A DNA stretch of 13,275 nt from Obelidium mucronatum (GCA_025765595.1 JAIVFH010000598.1:1-13275), one strand, 5' to 3'; shown: positions 1-6,798, counted from the stretch's first letter. Notes: generated by a model not told the origin, from the sequence alone. Made by a program: numbers and translations.

Positions 1-289
1 CTATTGCTTTCAACAATGGCGGCAAGTACTGCGCCAAAGCAAAAACAAAAAAAAAAAATTGCTCTACACATGGTTTCTGCCACAAATCGGCAACCTCTTT
101 TTCTTTTCGTGTTGTGCGCGGAATTTCTGCCAACATAGGCGTGCCAACGGCGCCACGCTAGCACACCGGCTTCTTGCGTAAAGTGGGCAGGAGCCTTTTG
201 TTTTGAATTCCCTTTTCTTTTCACGCGCTCTACCTGGCTCGCATCTCTTCCAAACTTTGAAGAAGCCTTGCCCAGACTTTTCTCCATTT
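1..289 (+). repeat. Partial spacer core, left edge of window
   Basis: This is the 3' three quarters of a core unit, entered at CTATTGCTTTCAAC. Whether its own unit was long or short cannot be told, because the diagnostic part lies outside the window. It differs from the consensus in lacking TAG between TTTTC and TTTTC near 214-221. No gene is seen here. Confidence 0.95.
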
Positions 290-502
290 TTGAGATGCCT
301 CATAGCAGCCAAAACTAAAGAAACAGGCAGGCGGACATCTGTTATGGTAATCAGTTTGTCAAGACAACAAATTTTTTTTTTGACAGCCGGCTTTATTTCA
401 AGGGCCGCCCTGGTTCCAAAGAAAAAAGAGTTTTTTTTTTCATAGTTTGCTGTTTTTGACAGCTGTCAATCGTATAAAGCGCAACACAGAAACAGAACCT
501 GC

Positions 503-622
503 AACTACGGCCATACACACCAAAAAGCACCGGATCCCGTCCGATCTCCGAAGTTAAGCTGGTGATGGCATTGTCAGTACTGCGGTGGGAGACCACGCGG
601 GAATACAGTGTGCTGTAGTTTT
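503..622 (+). rRNA. 5S ribosomal RNA, copy 1 (intact)
   Basis: This gene encodes 5S rRNA, the small RNA of the large ribosomal subunit, which is made by RNA polymerase III. The start is set by homology to eukaryotic 5S (ACTACGGCCATAC) and by helix I: 503-510 pairs with 613-620 (one G-U pair). Helix II (516-522 with 560-567) has one bulged A, as is usual in eukaryotes. Helix III is 531-534 with 547-550, and helix V is 569-574 with 605-610. The helix IV hairpin closes on a GAGA loop. Length is 120 nt including the first T residues, normal for the family. The internal promoter (box A, intermediate element, box C) is intact. TATAAA lies at 473-478 and a C at -1. The sequence is identical to the array consensus. 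It sits in long unit 290-988, whose downstream core lacks CT in CGCGGCTGCACG and has an uninterrupted A18 tract. Confidence 0.98.
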
Positions 623-988
623 TTTCGCGGCGCACGCAAAAATCTCCAAGACACATCCTGCATAATTTGGCGCTCGCTCCATGGAGTCTGTGGTCACTAT
701 TGCTTTCAACAATGGCGGCAAGTACTGCGCCAAAGCAAAAAAAAAAAAAAAAAATTGCTCTACACATGGTTTCTGCCACAAATCGGCAACCTCTTTTTTC
801 TTTTCGTGTTGTGCGCGGAATTTCTGCCAACATAGGCGTGCCAACGGCGCCACGCTAGCACACCGGCTTCTTGCGTAAAGTGGGCAGGAGCCTTTTGTTT
901 TGAATTCCCTTTTCTAGTTTTCACGCGCTCTACCTGGCTCGCATCTCTTCCAAACTTTGAAGAAGCCTTGCCCAGACTTTTCTCCATT

Positions 989-1380
989 GACAGCCGGCTT
1001 TGTGTGCTGTAGTTTTTTTCGCGGCTGCACGCAAAAATCTCCAAGACACATCCTGCATAATTTGGCGCTCGCTCCATGGAGTCTGTGGTCACTATTGCTT
1101 TCAACAATGGCGGCAAGTACTGCGCCAAAGCAAAAACAAAAAAAAAAAATTGCTCTACACATGGTTTCTGCCACAAATCGGCAACCTCTTTTTCTTTTCG
1201 TGTTGTGCGCGGAATTTCTGCCAACATAGGCGTGCCAACGGCGCCACGCTAGCACACGGCTTCTTGCGTAAAGTGGGCAGGAGCCTTTTGTTTTGAATTC
1301 CCTTTTCTAGTTTTCACGCGCTCTACCTGGCTCGCATCTCTTCCAAACTTTGAAGAAGCCTTGCCCAGACTTTCTCCATT
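989..1380 (+). repeat. Short unit S1, 5S-less, with 5S 3' relic
   Basis: The unit opens with the island GACAGCCGGCTTT and passes directly into the last 15 nt of a 5S gene (1002-1016, equal to 5S nt 106-120). The T7 run and the full core follow. No 5S promoter or body is present, so no 5S product is expected. The upstream T-stretch is shortened to CCATTGAC, where other short units have CCATTTGAC. Confidence 0.95.
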
Positions 1381-1593
1381 TTGAGATGCCTCATAGCAGC
1401 CAAAACTAAAGAAACAGGCAGGCGGACATCTGTTATGGTAATCAGTTTGTCAAGACAACAAATTTTATTTTTGACAGCCGGCTTTATTTCAAGGGCCGCC
1501 CTGGTTCCAAAGAAAAAAGAGTTTTTTTTTTCATAGTTTGCTGTTTTGACAGCTGTCAATCGTATAAAGCGCAACACAGAAACAGAACCTGCA

Positions 1594-1712
1594 AACTACG
1601 GCCATACACACCAAAAAGCACCGGATCCGTCCGATCTCCGAAGTTAAGCTGGTGATGGCATGTCAGTACTGCGGTGGGAGACCACGCGGGAATACAGGTG
1701 GTGCTTAGTTTT
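1594..1712 (+). rRNA. 5S ribosomal RNA, copy 2 (several indels, possible pseudogene)
   Basis: This is clearly a 5S gene but it departs from the array consensus. There is an extra A at the 5' end (start is 1593 or 1594), one C is lost in GGATCCCG, one T is lost in GGCATTG, and the 3' end reads ACAGGTGGTGCTTAG instead of ACAGTGTGCTGTAG. The last change breaks the 3' strand of helix I and part of helix V, so if real this copy would make a poorly folding RNA. TATAAA is at 1563-1568 and the upstream palindrome at 1546-1559 is intact. The downstream core in the same long unit (1381-2092) also has many one- to three-base insertions (for example GTTGTTCACAGCGG near 2014), so read or assembly error is a serious alternative to true decay. 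Confidence 0.9.
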
Positions 1713-2092
1713 TTTTCGGCGGCTGCACGCAAAAATCTCCAAGACACATCCTGCATAATTTGGCGCTCGCTCCATGGAGTCTGTTGGTCACTATTGCTTT
1801 CAACAATGGCGGCAAGTACTGCGCCAAAGCAAAAACAAAAAAAAAAAAATTGCTCTACACATGGTTTCTGCCACAAATCGGCAACCTCTTTTTTTCTTTT
1901 CGTGTTGTGCGCGGAATTTCTGCCAACATAGGCGTGCCAACGGCGCCACGCTAGCACACCGGCTTCTTGCGTAAAGTGGGCAGGAGCCTTTTGTTTTGAA
2001 TTCCCTTTTATAGTTGTTCACAGCGGCTCTACCTGGGCTCGCATTCTCTTCCAAACTTTGAAGAAGCATCTTGCCCAGACTTCTCTCCATTT

Positions 2093-2497
2093 GACAGCCG
2101 GCTTGTGTGCTGTAGTTTTTTTCGCGGCTGCACGCAAAAATCTCCAAGACACATCCTGCATAATTACGCCTTCTTGGCGCTCGCTCCATGGAGTCTGTGG
2201 TCACTATTGCTTTCAACAATGGCGGCAAGTACTGCGCCAAAGCAAAAACAAAAAAAAAAAAATTGCTCTACACATGGTTTCTGCCACAAATCGGCAACCT
2301 CTTTTTTCTTTTCGTGTTGTGCGCGGAATTTCTGCCAACATAGGCGTGCCAACGGCGCCACGCTAGCACACCGGCTTCTTGCGTAAAGTGGGCAGGAGCC
2401 TTTTGTTTTGAATTCCCTTTTCTAGTTTTCACGCGCTCTACCTGGCTCGCATCTCTTCCAAACTTTGAAGAAGCCTTGCCCAGACTTTTCTCCATTT
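2093..2497 (+). repeat. Short unit S2, with 9-bp fold-back insertion
   Basis: This 5S-less unit carries its 5S 3' relic at 2105-2119. It is longer than the other short units because ACGCCTTCT is inserted at 2166-2174, directly before TGGCGC. The inserted CGCC is the reverse complement of the resident GGCG, so insertion plus flank form a small hairpin. The same insertion recurs in long unit L7 (6071-6080). Confidence 0.95.
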
Positions 2498-2520
2498 TTG
2501 AGATGCCTCATAGCAGCCAA

Positions 2521-2649
2521 AACTAAAGAAACAGGCAGGCGGACATCTGTTATGGTAATCAGTTTGTCAAGACAACAAATTTTATTTTTTGACAGCCGGC
2601 TTTATTTCAAGGGCCGCCCTGGTTCCAAAGAAAAAAGAGTTTTTTTTTT
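2521..2649 (+). ncRNA. Candidate Sm-class small RNA (spliced-leader-like), unproven
   Basis: This long-unit spacer segment may be a transcript; I do not recognise it as any known RNA. It starts at AACTAAAG. TTATG|GTAATC at 2551-2560 resembles an exon end followed by a 5' splice site. TTGTCAAGACAA (2564-2575) is an imperfect hairpin or palindrome. ATTTTTTGA (2584-2592) resembles an Sm-protein binding site. A GC-rich hairpin follows at once: CAG 2593-2595 and CGGC 2597-2600 pair with GCCG 2613-2616 and CTG 2619-2621. A T10 run (2640-2649) could end the transcript. The segment is present in all twelve long units and absent from all short ones. In L5 the hairpin is altered, and in L1 the Sm-like tract lacks its A. 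The AT-rich Sm-like tract could be chance, and no match to a known spliced leader was found. Confidence 0.2.
2640..2649 (+). terminator. T10 tract upstream of 5S (reference unit)
   Basis: A run of 8-10 T lies about 63-72 bp upstream of each 5S start in long units. It is long enough to stop RNA polymerase III and could keep read-through from the previous repeat out of the 5S promoter. Alternatively it ends the candidate small RNA just upstream. Short units lack it. Confidence 0.4.
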
Positions 2650-2664
2650 CATAGTTTGCTGTTT

Positions 2665-2678
2665 TTGACAGCTGTCAA
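2665..2678 (+). promoter_or_regulatory. 14-bp perfect palindrome upstream of 5S (reference unit)
   Basis: TTGACAGCTGTCAA is its own reverse complement and is centred 40 bp upstream of the 5S start. It contains an E-box (CAGCTG) and two facing TGACAG half-sites. It occurs once in every long unit, at the same distance before TATAAA, in all copies except L12, where one G is missing (TTGACAGCTTCAA). No short unit has it. The fixed placement suggests a dimeric-factor site that is part of the 5S upstream promoter, but the factor is unknown. Confidence 0.5.
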
Positions 2679-2681
2679 TCG

Positions 2682-2687
2682 TATAAA
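2682..2687 (+). promoter_or_regulatory. TATA-like element of the 5S gene (reference unit)
   Basis: TATAAA lies at -30 to -25 relative to the 5S start, with a C at -1. A TATA-like motif near -28 and a C at -1 are known upstream elements of plant 5S genes; external TATA elements also occur at 5S genes of other eukaryotes. The other copies are at 473, 1563, 3386, 4470, 5174, 5875, 6983, 9646, 11133, 11832 and 12920 (first base). No short unit has it. Confidence 0.7.
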
Positions 2688-2711
2688 GCGCAACACAGAA
2701 ACAGAACCTGC

Positions 2712-2831
2712 AACTACGGCCATACACACCAAAAAGCACCGGATCCCGTCCGATCTCCGAAGTTAAGCTGGTGATGGCATTGTCAGTACTGCGGTGGGAG
2801 ACCACGCGGGAATACAGTGTGCTGTAGTTTT
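2712..2831 (+). rRNA. 5S ribosomal RNA, copy 3 (intact)
   Basis: This is an intact consensus 5S gene of 120 nt. It sits in the cleanest long unit and was chosen as the reference copy. Helix I pairs 2712-2719 with 2822-2829. The internal control region and terminator are given as separate entries for this copy. TATAAA is at 2682-2687 and the 14-bp palindrome at 2665-2678. The next long unit follows without a short unit between, giving a 5S-to-5S spacing of exactly 704 bp. Confidence 0.98.
2760..2808 (+). promoter_or_regulatory. 5S internal control region (box A, IE, box C)
   Basis: By position in the gene, box A is 2760-2774 (AAGTTAAGCTGGTGA), the intermediate element is 2778-2783, and box C is 2791-2808 (GCGGTGGGAGACCACGCG). 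Together they form the type 1 RNA polymerase III promoter bound by TFIIIA and then TFIIIC. The same sequence is present in the eight intact copies. Copy 2 and copy 11 lose a T around the intermediate element, and copy 12 loses an A at the start of box A. Confidence 0.85.
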
Positions 2832-2834
2832 TTT
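2828..2834 (+). terminator. RNA polymerase III T-run terminator of 5S
   Basis: Seven T follow CTGTAG and are then followed by CGCGG. Four or more T on the coding strand end RNA polymerase III transcription. Other copies have T6 to T8. Short units keep this run (T6 or T7) although they have no 5S body upstream of it. Confidence 0.9.
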
Positions 2835-2886
2835 CGCGGCTGCACGCAAAAATCTCCAAGACACATCCTGCATAATTTGGCGCTCG

Positions 2887-2896
2887 CTCCATGGAG
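2887..2896. repeat. 10-bp palindrome in spacer core (reference copy)
   Basis: CTCCATGGAG is a perfect palindrome 56 bp downstream of the 5S gene end. It is kept in every core copy, long and short. No function can be assigned from the sequence. Confidence 0.6.
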
Positions 2897-2946
2897 TCTG
2901 TGGTCACTATTGCTTTCAACAATGGCGGCAAGTACTGCGCCAAAGC

Positions 2947-2966
2947 AAAAACAAAAAAAAAAAAAA
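2947..2966. repeat. A-rich tract of variable length (reference copy)
   Basis: A5-C-A14 here. Other units have A5-C-A11 to A14, A4-C-A13 (S3), A7-C-A12 (L11) or an unbroken A18 (L1). On the minus strand it reads as a long T-run and would end any RNA polymerase III transcript coming from the right. Replication slippage or sequencing error explains the length change. Confidence 0.8.
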
Positions 2967-3415
2967 TTGCTCTACACATGGTTTCTGCCACAAATCGGCA
3001 ACCTCTTTTTTCTTTTCGTGTTGTGCGCGGAATTTCTGCCAACATAGGCGTGCCAACGGCGCCACGCTAGCACACCGGCTTCTTGCGTAAAGTGGGCAGG
3101 AGCCTTTTGTTTTGAATTCCCTTTTCTAGTTTTCACGCGCTCTACCTGGCTCGCATCTCTTCCAAACTTTGAAGAAGCCTTGCCCAGACTTTTCTCCATT
3201 TTTGAGATGCCTCATAGCAGCCAAAACTAAAGAAACAGGCAGGCGGACATCTGTTATGGTAATCAGTTTGTCAAGACAACAAATTTTATTTTTTGACAGC
3301 CGGCTTTATTTCAAGGGCCGCCCTGGTTCCAAAGAAAAAAGAGTTTTTTTTTTCATAGTTTGCTGTTTTTGACAGCTGTCAATCGTATAAAGCGCAACAC
3401 AGAAACAGAACCTGC

Positions 3416-3535
3416 AACTACGGCCATACACACCAAAAAGCACCGGATCCCGTCCGATCTCCGAAGTTAAGCTGGTGATGGCATTGTCAGTACTGCGGTG
3501 GGAGACCACGCGGGAATACAGTGTGCTGTAGTTTT
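3416..3535 (+). rRNA. 5S ribosomal RNA, copy 4 (intact)
   Basis: Intact consensus 5S gene in long unit 3202-3903. TATAAA is at 3386-3391 and the palindrome at 3369-3382. The downstream core reads GTGTGTGCGCGG near 3721, one base pair of GT shorter than its neighbours at GTGTTGTGCG. A short unit follows. Confidence 0.98.
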
Positions 3536-3903
3536 TTTCGCGGCTGCACGCAAAAATCTCCAAGACACATCCTGCATAATTTGGCGCTCGCTCCATGGAG
3601 TCTGTGGTCACTATTGCTTTCAACAATGGCGGCAAGTACTGCGCCAAAGCAAAAACAAAAAAAAAAAAATTGCTCTACACATGGTTTCTGCCACAAATCG
3701 GCAACCTCTTTTTTCTTTTCGTGTGTGCGCGGAATTTCTGCCAACATAGGCGTGCCAACGGCGCCACGCTAGCACACCGGCTTCTTGCGTAAAGTGGGCA
3801 GGAGCCTTTTGTTTTGAATTCCCTTTTCTAGTTTTCACGCGCTCTACCTGGCTCGCATCTCTTCCAAACTTTGAAGAAGCCTTGCCCAGACTTTTCTCCA
3901 TTT

Positions 3904-4300
3904 GACAGCCGGCTTTGTGTGCTGTAGTTTTTTTCGCGGCTGCACGCAAAAATCTCCAAGACACATCCTGCATAATTTGGCGCTCGCTCCATGGAGTCTG
4001 TGGTCACTATTGCTTTCAACAATGGCGGCAAGTACTGCGCCCAAAGCAAAACAAAAAAAAAAAAATTGCTCTACACATGGTTTCTGCCACAAATCGGCAA
4101 CCTCTTTTTTCTTTTCGTGTTGTGCGCGGAATTTCTGCCAACATAGGCGTGCCAACGGCGCCACGCTAGCACACCGGCTTCTTGCGTAAAGTGGGCAGGA
4201 GCCTTTTGTTTTGAATTCCCTTTTCTAGTTTTCACGCGCTCTACCTGGCTCGCATCTCTTCCAAACTTTGAAGAAGCCTTGCCCAGACTTTTCTCCATTT
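3904..4300 (+). repeat. Short unit S3, 5S-less, with 5S 3' relic
   Basis: The 5S relic is at 3917-3931, followed by T7. The core has GCGCCCAAAGCAAAAC near 4037, where others read GCGCCAAAGCAAAAAC. Otherwise it is a typical short unit. Confidence 0.95.
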
Positions 4301-4390
4301 TTGAGATGCCTCATAGCAGCCAAAACTAAAGAAACAGGCAGGCGGACATCTGTTATGGTAATCAGTTTGTCAAGACAACAAATTTTATTT

Positions 4391-4410
4391 TTTGACCGCT
4401 TCAGCCCTGG
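4391..4410 (+). other. Variant spacer segment in long unit L5
   Basis: Between TTTTTTGAC and CCCTGG the other long units carry 23 bp starting AGCCGGCT. Here only CGCTTCAG remains. The change removes the island palindrome AGCCGGCT and the GC-rich hairpin of the candidate small RNA. The 8 bases can be read as scattered remnants of the original rather than one clean deletion. The 5S gene downstream is intact. Confidence 0.85.
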
Positions 4411-4499
4411 TTCCAAAGAAAAAAGAGTTTTTTTTTTCATAGTTTGCTGTTTTTGACAGCTGTCAATCGTATAAAGCGCAACACAGAAACAGAACCTGC

Positions 4500-4619
4500 A
4501 ACTACGGCCATACACACCAAAAAGCACCGGATCCCGTCCGATCTCCGAAGTTAAGCTGGTGATGGCATTGTCAGTACTGCGGTGGGAGACCACGCGGGAA
4601 TACAGTGTGCTGTAGTTTT
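4500..4619 (+). rRNA. 5S ribosomal RNA, copy 5 (intact)
   Basis: Intact consensus 5S gene in long unit 4301-4988, which is about 16 bp shorter than usual because of the variant spacer segment near 4391-4410. TATAAA is at 4470-4475 and the palindrome at 4453-4466, both unaffected. Confidence 0.98.
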
Positions 4620-5203
4620 TTTCGCGGCTGCACGCAAAAATCTCCAAGACACATCCTGCATAATTTGGCGCTCGCTCCATGGAGTCTGTGGTCACTATTG
4701 CTTTCAACAATGGCGGCAAGTACTGCGCCAAAGCAAAAACAAAAAAAAAAAAATTGCTCTACACATGGTTTCTGCCACAAATCGGCAACCTCTTTTTTCT
4801 TTTCGTGTTGTGCGCGGAATTTCTGCCAACATAGGCGTGCCAACGGCGCCACGCTAGCACACCGGCTTCTTGCGTAAAGTGGGCAGGAGCCTTTTGTTTT
4901 GAATTCCCTTTTCTAGTTTTCACGCGCTCTACCTGGCTCGCATCTCTTCCAAACTTTGAAGAAGCCTTGCCCAGACTTTTCTCCATTTTTGAGATGCCTC
5001 ATAGCAGCCAAAACTAAAGAAACAGGCAGGCGGACATCTGTTATGGTAATCAGTTTGTCAAGACAACAAATTTTATTTTTTGACAGCCGGCTTTATTTCA
5101 AGGGCTGCCCTGGTTCCAAAGAAAAAAAGAGTTTTTTTTTTCATAGTTTGCTGTTTTTGACAGCTGTCAATCGTATAAAGCGCAACACAGAAACAGAACC
5201 TGC

Positions 5204-5323
5204 AACTACGGCCATACACACCAAAAAGCACCGGATCCCGTCCGATCTCCGAAGTTAAGCTGGTGATGGCATTGTCAGTACTGCGGTGGGAGACCACGCG
5301 GGAATACAGTGTGCTGTAGTTTT
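5204..5323 (+). rRNA. 5S ribosomal RNA, copy 6 (intact)
   Basis: Intact consensus 5S gene in long unit 4989-5693. TATAAA is at 5174-5179. The upstream spacer has one substitution, GGGCTGCCCTGG for GGGCCGCCCTGG near 5104, one of the few clear base substitutions in the array. This is the middle of a run of three long units. Confidence 0.98.
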
Positions 5324-5904
5324 TTTCGCGGCTGCACGCAAAAATCTCCAAGACACATCCTGCATAATTTGGCGCTCGCTCCATGGAGTCTGTGGTCACT
5401 ATTGCTTTCAACAATGGCGGCAAGTACTGCGCCAAAGCAAAAACAAAAAAAAAAAAATTGCTCTACACATGGTTTCTGCCACAAATCGGCAACCTCTTTT
5501 TTCTTTTCGTGTTGTGCGCGGAATTTCTGCCAACATAGGCGTGCCAACGGCGCCACGCTAGCACACCGGCTTCTTGCGTAAAGTGGGCAGGAGCCTTTTG
5601 TTTTGAATTCCCTTTTCTAGTTTTCACGCGCTCTACCTGGCTCGCATCTCTTCCAAACTTTGAAGAAGCCTTGCCCAGACTTTTCTCCATTTTTGAGATG
5701 CCTCATAGCAGCCAAAACTAAAGAAACAGGCAGGCGGACATCTGTTATGGTAATCAGTTTGTCAAGACAACAAATTTTATTTTTGACAGCCGGCTTTATT
5801 TCAAGGGCCGCCCTGGTTCCAAAGAAAAAGAGTTTTTTTTTTCATAGTTTGCTGTTTTTGACAGCTGTCAATCGTATAAAGCGCAACACAGAAACAGAAC
5901 CTGC

Positions 5905-6024
5905 AACTACGGCCATACACACCAAAAAGCACCGGATCCCGTCCGATCTCCGAAGTTAAGCTGGTGATGGCATTGTCAGTACTGCGGTGGGAGACCACGC
6001 GGGAATACAGTGTGCTGTAGTTTT
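5905..6024 (+). rRNA. 5S ribosomal RNA, copy 7 (intact)
   Basis: Intact consensus 5S gene in long unit 5694-6403. TATAAA is at 5875-5880. Downstream, the core of this unit carries the 10-bp insertion ACGCCTTCTT (6071-6080) also seen, one T shorter, in short unit S2. The Sm-like T-tract upstream is T5, not T6. Confidence 0.98.
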
Positions 6025-6070
6025 TTTCGCGGCTGCACGCAAAAATCTCCAAGACACATCCTGCATAATT

Positions 6071-6080
6071 ACGCCTTCTT
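6071..6080 (+). other. Fold-back insertion ACGCCTTCTT in L7 core
   Basis: The insertion lies between CATAATT and TGGCGC. With the resident GGCG it forms a CGCC/GGCG hairpin with a six-base loop. It is shared with S2 at 2166-2174 and absent from the other units, so it marks exchange between units of different type. Confidence 0.9.
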
Positions 6081-6403
6081 TGGCGCTCGCTCCATGGAGT
6101 CTGTGGTCACTATTGCTTTCAACAATGGCGGCAAGTACTGCGCCAAAGCAAAAACAAAAAAAAAAAAATTGCTCTACACATGGTTTCTGCCACAAATCGG
6201 CAACCTCTTTTTTCTTTTCGTGTTGTGCGCGGAATTTCTGCCAACATAGGCGTGCCAACGGCGCCACGCTAGCACACCGGCTTCTTGCGTAAAGTGGGCA
6301 GGAGCCTTTTGTTTTGAATTCCCTTTTCTAGTTTTCACGCGCTCTACCTGGCTCGCATCTCTTCCAAACTTTGAAGAAGCCTTGCCCAGACTTTTCTCCA
6401 TTT

Positions 6404-6798
6404 GACAGCCGGCTTTGTGTGCTGTAGTTTTTTTCGCGGCTGCACGCAAAAATCTCCAAGACACATCCTGCATAATTTGGCGCTCGCTCCATGGAGTCTG
6501 TGGTCACTATTGCTTTCAACAATGGCGGCAAGTACTGCGCCAAAGCAAAAACAAAAAAAAAAAATTGCTCTACACATGGTTTCTGCCACAAATCGGCAAC
6601 CTCTTTTTTCTTTTCGTGTTGTGCGCGGAATTTCTGCCAACATAGGCGTGCCAACGGCGCCACGCTAGCACACCGGCTTCTTGCGTAAAGTGGGCAGGAG
6701 CCTTTTGTTTGAATTCCCTTTTCTAGTTTTCACGCGCTCTACCTGGCTCGCATCTCTTCCAAACTTTGAAGAAGCCTTGCCCAGACTTTTCTCCATTT
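6404..6798 (+). repeat. Short unit S4, 5S-less, with 5S 3' relic
   Basis: The 5S relic is at 6417-6431, followed by T7. The core has TTTTGTTTGAATTC near 6703, one T short of the consensus TTTTGTTTTGAATTC. Otherwise typical. Confidence 0.95.

Larger units (their letters stand above)
2498..3201 (+). repeat. Reference long unit L3 (704 bp)
   Basis: This clean long unit is used here to describe the parts. In order they are: region A (2498-2590), the island TTTGACAGCCGGCTTT (2588-2603), a GC-rich stretch and GGTTCCAAAG, a T10 tract (2640-2649), a palindrome (2665-2678), TATAAA (2682-2687), the 5S gene (2712-2831), its T7 terminator (2828-2834), then the core to 3201. Core landmarks are the palindrome CTCCATGGAG (2887-2896), the A-tract (2947-2966), a T6-C-T4 tract (3005-3015), two inverted repeats and an EcoRI site near 3113. 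The next unit, L4 (3202-3903), is almost the same, and L6 (4989-5693) and L8 (6799-7500) differ by only a few bases. Confidence 0.97.
2835..3201 (+). repeat. Spacer core shared by long and short units (reference copy)
   Basis: This stretch of about 367 bp has no recognisable gene and is found in all units. It has a GGC/GCC inverted repeat at 2924-2941 (GGC and GCA against TGC and GCC, one bulge, loop AGTAC). A second is at 3045-3069 (TA plus GCGTG against CACGC plus TA, 10-nt loop). TTTCTGCCA occurs twice. An 8-bp inverted pair, GGCTTCTT and AAGAAGCC, lies near 3078 and 3171. Reading frames here shift between units because the A- and T-tracts vary in length, so coding is rejected. It could hide a second RNA gene, but I saw no convincing one on either strand. 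Confidence 0.9.

Noticed and set aside
503..622. U6 snRNA linked to 5S, as in some protists
   Set aside because: No ACAGAGA box or U6 catalytic core was found in either strand of the unit.
2491..2504. CCATTTTTGAG resembling part of the Oikopleura spliced leader
   Set aside because: Only 11 bases match, no splice donor follows, and the 5S gene is not of chordate type.
2546..2568. U2 snRNA-like string ATCTGTT...ATCAGTTT in region A
   Set aside because: U2 has ATCTGTT and ATCAGTTT with a 3-base gap; here the gap is 6 bases. The branch-site pairing sequence GTAGTA and the rest of U2 are missing.
2621..2630. GGTTCCAAAG as a tRNA or SINE B box
   Set aside because: It lacks the CGA core of GGTTCGA, there is no matching A box at the right distance, and no cloverleaf can be drawn.
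2815..2836. GTGTGCTGTAGTTTTTTTCG resembling the T-rich end of the euglenid spliced leader
   Set aside because: It is the normal 3' end of the 5S gene plus its terminator. The bases after TTTCG are CG, not a GT donor.
2947..2966. Poly(A) tail of a retroposed element (SINE or LINE insertion)
   Set aside because: No target-site duplication flanks the tract and the sequence before it has no SINE-like promoter. The tract is in every unit at the same place.
2967..3080. Minus-strand RNA polymerase III gene ending in the T13 run (TAGCGTGGCGC as A box, GGTTGCCGATT as B box)
   Set aside because: Both boxes fit poorly and no known RNA fold or tRNA-like structure emerges.
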